Below, one piece after another: positions 58,080-64,000 of a stretch of DNA of 64,000 bases. Each line of letters begins with the position of its first letter. Positions within the stretch are counted from its first letter, which is position 1. The DNA is from Nissolia schottii. Lineage: Eukaryota; Streptophyta; Magnoliopsida; Fabales; Fabaceae. Location: positions 1 through 64,000 of the forward strand of contig QANU01032475.1 of assembly GCA_003254905.1 (NCBI GenBank), given 5' to 3'. Made by a program: the position numbers and the translations under genes. The notes beneath the pieces were generated by a model, which saw only the letters and a program-made list of their open reading frames with translations, made no database searches and was not told the DNA's origin.

Positions 58080-60979
58080 ATGCATAACTGTGCAACTTAG
58101 CTCAGTTCATCAATAAAATTTTTCATTACTTTGATTTTGTCTAACTACTAACAGATTTTATACGTACTCTAATAAATTTTATTGATTTACTTTTCTTTAA
58201 TGATTAGATGCATAATGGTAGCTTGTACATGTCCAATTCCTCTTATTGATTATGTACTAACATATCTCAACTCAATTAAGTGGTAAAAATAATTATGTAG
58301 ATTTTTATCGTTGGAAATATTAAATGTTACTATATATACTAACACACATATACACTTTAATTGAGTTGTTTAGGTTTTTACTCTTCTTTTTATGTAAATA
58401 TCATTCTAAATGTAGGTAAGGAGATAGAAGTAGTGGATAATATAAGAGATTTTGAAGGAAAACCATAATGCTCAACGATGGTTGTATCATGAAGTATTAT
58501 TTATAATAGAGTATAATATGTGAAATGGATGGCAATTGAAAGATAGAAAAACAAAAAAAAAATGTAATCATCAAGAAACAATGATAACAATAATTTGAAA
58601 ATTGTTAGGGTCCCTTTTTTCCTACATTGGATAAAAGAGAAGGGTTCCCATCGTGTAGGTGATTATCGTTAGCATGTAGTCAAAGGTTGATAAGAAAGAG
58701 TCAAAACAGGATACAATTTGTTACTTTAATATATCTAACTATTGACTTCATTAATTAATATTAGTGTTTGTTGTTAGAGGATTTCGTTAATTTCACGTTG
58801 AAAGTGAACCGATAAATCGGATAGTGACTTCTTGGATTGTTTTATTCATTTATAGTAGTTGAAGGGGGAGGCTATATCTTATGTGTTTTATCATCTAAAT
58901 TTATTTATTTCTAAGATTAAATTTATTTATACATATAAAAATTTTCAACATCCAACACACCTTTCACAAAAGGCAAAGAAAAAAAAAGTGAGAAAAATGA
59001 TGGGTTTCATTTTAATCAAAGAGATGTTAAGTGTAAAATTTTTAGATCTACAAATAACAATACTTATATTTTTTATTAGAGTATCTCATCTCATCTATTT
59101 ACTATTTGTACACATTTAATATTTGGTGGTTGCTTAAATATTTTATGGGTAAATATTTCATGTTATTTAATTTATCTATTTTTTTATCATTTTTAAAACT
59201 AAATTCATTGGATTTTGTTATCATTTCATATTATATATGATCGTAATAAACTTTTCATTAGTCAAATCATAAAAATAGCTAATTTATAAGAGATTTAGAA
59301 ATTTGTGGACCATTTGAGCTTATGATGCACCTCTCTACAAATATTGTATTGAAAAATATTAATTTATCATATTAGATTATATAATTCATTAATATGTCAT
59401 ATTAGATCATGAAATGATAAAAAAATTTGATGAATTTAGTTGTATAAATTATAAAAAATAGATAAATTAAGTAGCAAATGGTATTTACTCCATAGGGTAT
59501 TTGAGAAACCACCTTAATATTTTGCTATCTATACCCATACCCATCATGGGTATCCATTACCCATACTTGTGAAGATTTAATTCCTATGGATATCCGTAGG
59601 TATTTGCGAGATTTTTCAAAAATTTTAAAAAGGAAAAAAAATTATCAAAATCACTATCAAATATAATATATTATAATACTATTACTAACAAATCACAATT
59701 TAAATTAACAAAATACATAATAAAAATTAAATAACTTTAACAGATAAAAATGAATTAACGTTTTTAGTTTTTATATAAGTAAAAATATTTACATTATTTT
59801 ATATATTAATGAATAATTAATGAGCATCTATGAGTCGAATACCTCACTTTCATGTCCATATTATTAGTAAATGAATATAAATATGCGTGTCTGTAGAACA
59901 AAAATTATAAATATATCCGAATTTATTACGAGTAATATCTGTAAACATTCGAGTTGATGGGTATTTTTGTCTTCCTAAACGAGAGGCTAATTTCTCGATG
60001 TCATGTAAGCAGTTCTTCAATACAACTTTATTTGTAGGTTAATTGATGTTCATTCCATGAAAGAATATTTAATCATAATACAACCAACCTTTTTGATATA
60101 GTAACAACTTTTGGATATTTATTAGCCGAAAGATGAGATAACTTTGAACACTGTAGACTGTAGTCGTAAGTAGTGGATCGGTTGTTCAAGAACCAACTGT
60201 TTATTAATCCTATTATTACATGGATCATTTCAAAAAATTGACGTAAACAATTTAAATTTAAAATTATTGATTGCAAGCAACTACTATACTATGTATCATT
60301 TGGATATAATCCATTTTGAAGGTTTTGACCTTGAGCTATTGGCGCCTTATTGTGGATAACGCGTGGCTCAATAGATTCTCATTGACCACTAAGTTCCTAC
60401 TAGCTTATTAACTTAACTGCCACTAAATTAAAGTGGCCATTATCTGAGCAAGTGATTGTTTAAACTATTTTGGAGATGATGACATTTCAATCTCTCAGTA
60501 ATCAAGAATGAAAAGTGCAGTGCACCATATTTATTTGTCACTCAATTTGGGCCTTTGAGCTTAAAAAATATACTATGTTAAAACCAATAGCCCCTACGAA
60601 AGAAAAACACTATGTTCTCCTAACAAATATGTATACACATCCATCTAACAAACTTAGGAATCACAATTGGTAATAAACTTCTCTCTCTCTTTATTTTCCT
60701 ATTTTGCTCGTAAATTATTGCCAAGTATTGTTGTTAAGTTTATTAGGAGGATGATTAGACATATTTGTTAGAGGAAAATGTTTCTTGAACATATGAAAAT
60801 GTGTTCACATCTTATCATTATTCTCACAACACTTCATGAGATTCACTTCTTGCAAAATGGGACCCATGATGTGTTGTAAGAGAGGTGATAAAGTATAGAC
60901 ATATTTTCATATGTTCAAGTAACAAAGTTGATTTGTTAGGAGAATACAACATTGCTCTATACGAAAATGAAAAAACAGA
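58080..60979. other. AT-rich spacer
   Basis: No gene. Around 59520-59990 there is old repeat text with ACCCATACCCAT and GGGTATCC words. No ends could be set. Confidence 0.35.
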
Positions 60980-62272
60980 TAGACTTAAATATGTTTTGGG
61001 TCCCCGACATATGCTCGAGATTCGATTTAGGTCCTTAATTATTTTTTGTCCAAACATATAATAAATTTACATGGTTTTAGTCCTTGCCATGAATGAGACT
61101 CTATTAGCTACTGATGTGGCTAACAGAATGTTATGTGAGTAAAATAAATCCACCTGACTCATAACCAGTCCTCTGATCCAAAATTTCCCCCCAAATCATG
61201 ACCGCCCACCACCCAAAATCAGGTAAAATAGTGAGTTATGGGTCAATGTCACACTAGAATATGTGCTGAGTGAGTTTATTTTGTTCACATGACACTACTA
61301 ATATAGCACTCCGTTAGCCACCTAATTTCTGATATTTTTGGATTAAAATTAAAATTAGAGACCTAAACCAAATTTTAGACATTTATTGAGACTCAAACCT
61401 AAACAAATTATTAGGGGTGTCAAACGGGCCGGTCTCGCCCATTAAGGCCCAACCTGTTAAGTCTTGACTCGTTTGGGCATGCGAGCCTAAATAAGACAGG
61501 CAAAAATTGTGCCTATTTTTAGGATCCGACTCGTTTATGGTCGGTCCGCAGACCTAAATGGGCCAACCCGCCAGCCCGTTTATTTTTTTTAAAATTTTGG
61601 TCTATTTTTTATGATTTAAATACAAAGTTATGAATAAGTATGCACGATCATTTTTAACTATTTTTTATCGTCTATCTATTAATTAATCAGAAAGAAATAA
61701 TTTATGTAAAATTTGAGGATCCATTTTCAATGGTAATAAATAGAGAAAAATTAAGGTTTTGTGGTTTTTTTGTCTTTATCTATTTATTGTGGTTACGGAA
61801 TATTTAATTTTGGATAGGTATACAAATAATAGCATTTTTCAATTAAGAAGCTATTTGCAAAGCTTTGATACAAAAAAAAGGGGATACCAAGAGAATGTAT
61901 TTAATTAACACTTAGAGTCTAAACCCGCGCGATGATTAACAAGTTTTAAAATATCTAAAAAATCTTTTAATTATAAATAAAACAACTTAGCAATTTAGTT
62001 TGCAATTTGGGCTTCAAGATGAAGATTTAAAGCTTCAATTTGAGCTTCAATTTAAACGTGAAGTATTAATTATTATTTAGTTTTATTAACTTAATTTTTA
62101 TAAGTAATAATTTGGTTTTTGGTTTTAAAATTTTTTTAACAATTAAAAAAAATTTACGGATTTTCAAATTTTCACAGAACTATTTTTTGCATACAAAGCC
62201 CACCCATTTAACCGGGTAACCAGGCCAGATTCGCAAGCCGGACACATTTTGACAGCCCTACAAATTATAGTT
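60980..62272. mobile_element. MITE interrupted near its right end by a hAT element
   Basis: Arms: left AGACTTAAATATGTTTTGGG, CCCC and GATTTAGGTCC; right GAGACCTAAACC, GAGACTCAAACCTAAACA and, beyond the hAT insertion, ATTATAG. The hAT element at 61412-62260 sits about 10 bp from the right terminus. The original MITE was about 430 bp. Ends are approximate. Confidence 0.6.
61412..62260. mobile_element. 849-bp non-autonomous hAT element
   Basis: Inverted ends TAGGGGTGTCAAACGGGCC and (inverted) TAGGGCTGTCAAAATGTGTCC, with a perfect 8-bp target duplication CAAATTAT (61404-61411 and 62261-62268). Subterminal GGGCC, GCCCA and CCCGTTTA words are typical of Ac-like elements. The interior is AT-rich without a transposase. 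Confidence 0.88.
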
Positions 62273-63509
62273 GGCAACAATCCTACGTTCAGAATCCATG
62301 CTCTATGTGGTGTTGGGCTTGTTTTATTTCTTTGCTGGCAACTATGATCGTTAGCTAATGTGTAATAGACGGGAGTCCAAGAACAAGTTGGGCCTATTTC
62401 TCCCGCTCACCAATGAAACCAACCTACAAAGACTAATGAACCAAAAACCCAACACATAAAAAATTGAAAATAAAAGAATGAAGATGCTTTCAGAGGAAGC
62501 ACAGGAAAGGACATACAACTTTGAAACGTAAAAGGGAGAGGGATAGATTTGAGTGGCGTTTGGTGATGAGAGGAGCCGACTAGGGGTTGCCATTGGCGGC
62601 TCGACACAGTGGTGCAAGCTCATGAGGCGACGTGGGTAGGGCGATGACATGGTGGCTAGGGATGAAGAAGGCGGTATGAGGGGTATTCAAAGGTTGAGGT
62701 TGTGATGCACAGTAATGTTTCAAATATATGGGTCTAAAGTTTTTATTTTTTCTTGGGGGCACAACTGCCCCCTGCCCTAATGAAGTTTTTTTAGTGGGAA
62801 TAGGATGACAATGTTTCTTAAGGCTTCCTTTATGCGACGCTGGGCAGGGTTAAGAAAAAATAAAAACTTTAGCCCACACATATATATATACACACACACA
62901 CCAATATTTTTTAAGGAAACGTTTAATAAGCGTCGCCTAAACCCTTAGAATGGTCACATAAATCTTAGAACGGTTGCTAAGAATCAAAAGTTGGGTTTTG
63001 AATGTTATCCTTTATGTAATTGCAACAAATTTTTTATCTAAGGCAACACTTCACCATTTTTGAAATCTCATATGTTATTAATCAAAGGTTGTGTTTTTGA
63101 ATACCACCTTTTATGCAACTTCAACAAATTTTGTCTAAACCATCACTTAAAATCATTTAATTGCATTAGGTTATCTAGTAACTTAATTGGATGAAATAAT
63201 TTTTAGCTCAATTGCTCTTGGTTCTATTCTTCAAAGTAAAATAGAATTTCAGCACAAGGTAGGCGGGCATGTGCCTTGTCTACGATTCAAGCCCAAACGG
63301 ATCTTGGGTGAATGGTGTGTGTTAATATATAAAATTATTCAACTGTCTCTACTCAATAATTTAAGTCGGTTCAACGTTTCTTAAAAAAATGGATAGATTC
63401 ATGCCAGTTCAATCCTGTTTTATGATAAGTCTGGTCTGTTGAGTTACTCAAATTAGTTATCTAGTCAATTTATCGATTGTACCAACTAGTCCAATTTGAA
63501 TAGCTATGC
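62270..63509. other. Spacer
   Basis: Apart from the hairpin at 62724-62890, no gene or bounded element is supported. The GC-richer part at 62400-62700 has only chance frames. Confidence 0.35.
62724..62890. mobile_element. Foldback/MITE-like hairpin
   Basis: Left arm GGTCTAAAGTTTTTATTTTT and TCTT; right arm AAGAAAAAATAAAAACTTTAGCC, with outer ATATAT on both sides and inner CTGCCCTA/CTGGGCAGGG words. No target duplication was resolved. Confidence 0.55.
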
Positions 63510-64000
63510 CTTAAATATTTCTCTACAACTACAACAACAACCGAGCCTTATACCCCTACATGGGTTGGTTACATGGATTAAACGACATCATAGTTATCAA
63601 GGGCCACGTTTTCATGTAGATCATTACTTCTAAATCTCTTCTAATAGTTTATTCTATACTTTTTTTAGGTCTCTCCTACCTCGATCTAAAGAATTACGCG
63701 CTACTTGATCTACTCTCTTTAGCTTTTATTGGTCTTCTCCTCACATGTTCAAACCACCTATGATGAGATTCTACCATCTTTTGTATTATAGGCGCTATCC
63801 CGACTTTCTCCCTAATGCAATAATTCCTAATTCTATATATCTTGTCTAGTGTGTCCACTCATCCACCATAACATCCTTATTTCCACAATATTAAGTTTAT
63901 TCTTCTGTTGACTTTTTATTGCCCAACACTCATATAACATTGTTGGTCTTGTGGTAAAATTTTTCCCTTAAGCTTGAGTGACACTATTCTATCACACAAA
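63510..64000 (-). pseudogene. RTE-type LINE, 3' fragment, runs off the window
   Basis: The plus strand starts with the family's ACAACAACAAC-type tail followed by CCGAGCCTTATACCCCTA. On the minus strand the C-terminal reverse-transcriptase text is readable: WMSGHTRQD, RIRNYCIREKVGIAPIIQKM and VESHHRWFEHVRRRP, as in plant RTE elements, with stops just after. Decayed; the rest of the element lies beyond the right edge. Confidence 0.8.

Overview
This is a 64 kb piece of a plant nuclear genome, most probably a eudicot and perhaps a legume. The evidence is spliced genes with long AT-rich introns, a photosystem II antenna gene, a plant-type RING ligase and a typical plant mix of transposons. The legume guess rests only on the general style of the repeats. 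Two single N bases (19818 and 40340), each next to a low-complexity run, suggest an assembled clone or chromosome.

Genes, left to right: a mitochondrial-type ribosomal protein bL28 (2150-5089, minus); an intronless DUF4220/DUF594 membrane protein (8613-10505, minus); LHCB4/CP29 (17169-18580, minus); a short-chain dehydrogenase whose five exons can all be placed but whose second exon carries a frameshift (20241-23378, minus, probable pseudogene); an HMGB1-type chromatin protein (29261-30955, plus, with a 5' leader intron); PDX2, the glutaminase subunit of vitamin B6 synthase (35752-40282, minus); and an AIRP2-type RING E3 ligase (41685-44344, minus). I placed exon junctions by hand. For the intact spliced genes every coding sum is divisible by three. 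The genes serve unrelated housekeeping, photosynthetic and stress functions and do not form a pathway or cluster.

The rest is repeat-rich. A 3.17 kb Mutator-like element (12236-15406, 9-bp target duplication) carries a decayed transposase and seems to sit inside an older element. A ~1 kb terminal-inverted-repeat element (44999-46577) is interrupted by a 570-bp solo LTR. A GC-rich LTR retrotransposon (47853-50802) keeps its 5' LTR, a gag-like open frame and both target duplications but has lost almost all of its 3' LTR. The right third (50.8-64 kb) holds no recognisable host gene. It contains candidate Helitron ends, a truncated SINE, a 673-bp Mutator-like MITE, a GC-rich palindromic array at 57.25-58.08 kb, a hAT element nested in a MITE, and an RTE LINE fragment running off the window. 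Many small MITEs lie in introns and spacers.

I found no convincing new biological system. The most unusual observations are the retrotransposon frame that reads through its own LTR tail into flanking host DNA, a second copy of the LHCB4 promoter with no gene attached, two related MITEs flanked by the same 9-bp target duplication, and the 57 kb palindromic array. No tRNA, rRNA or CRISPR was seen.
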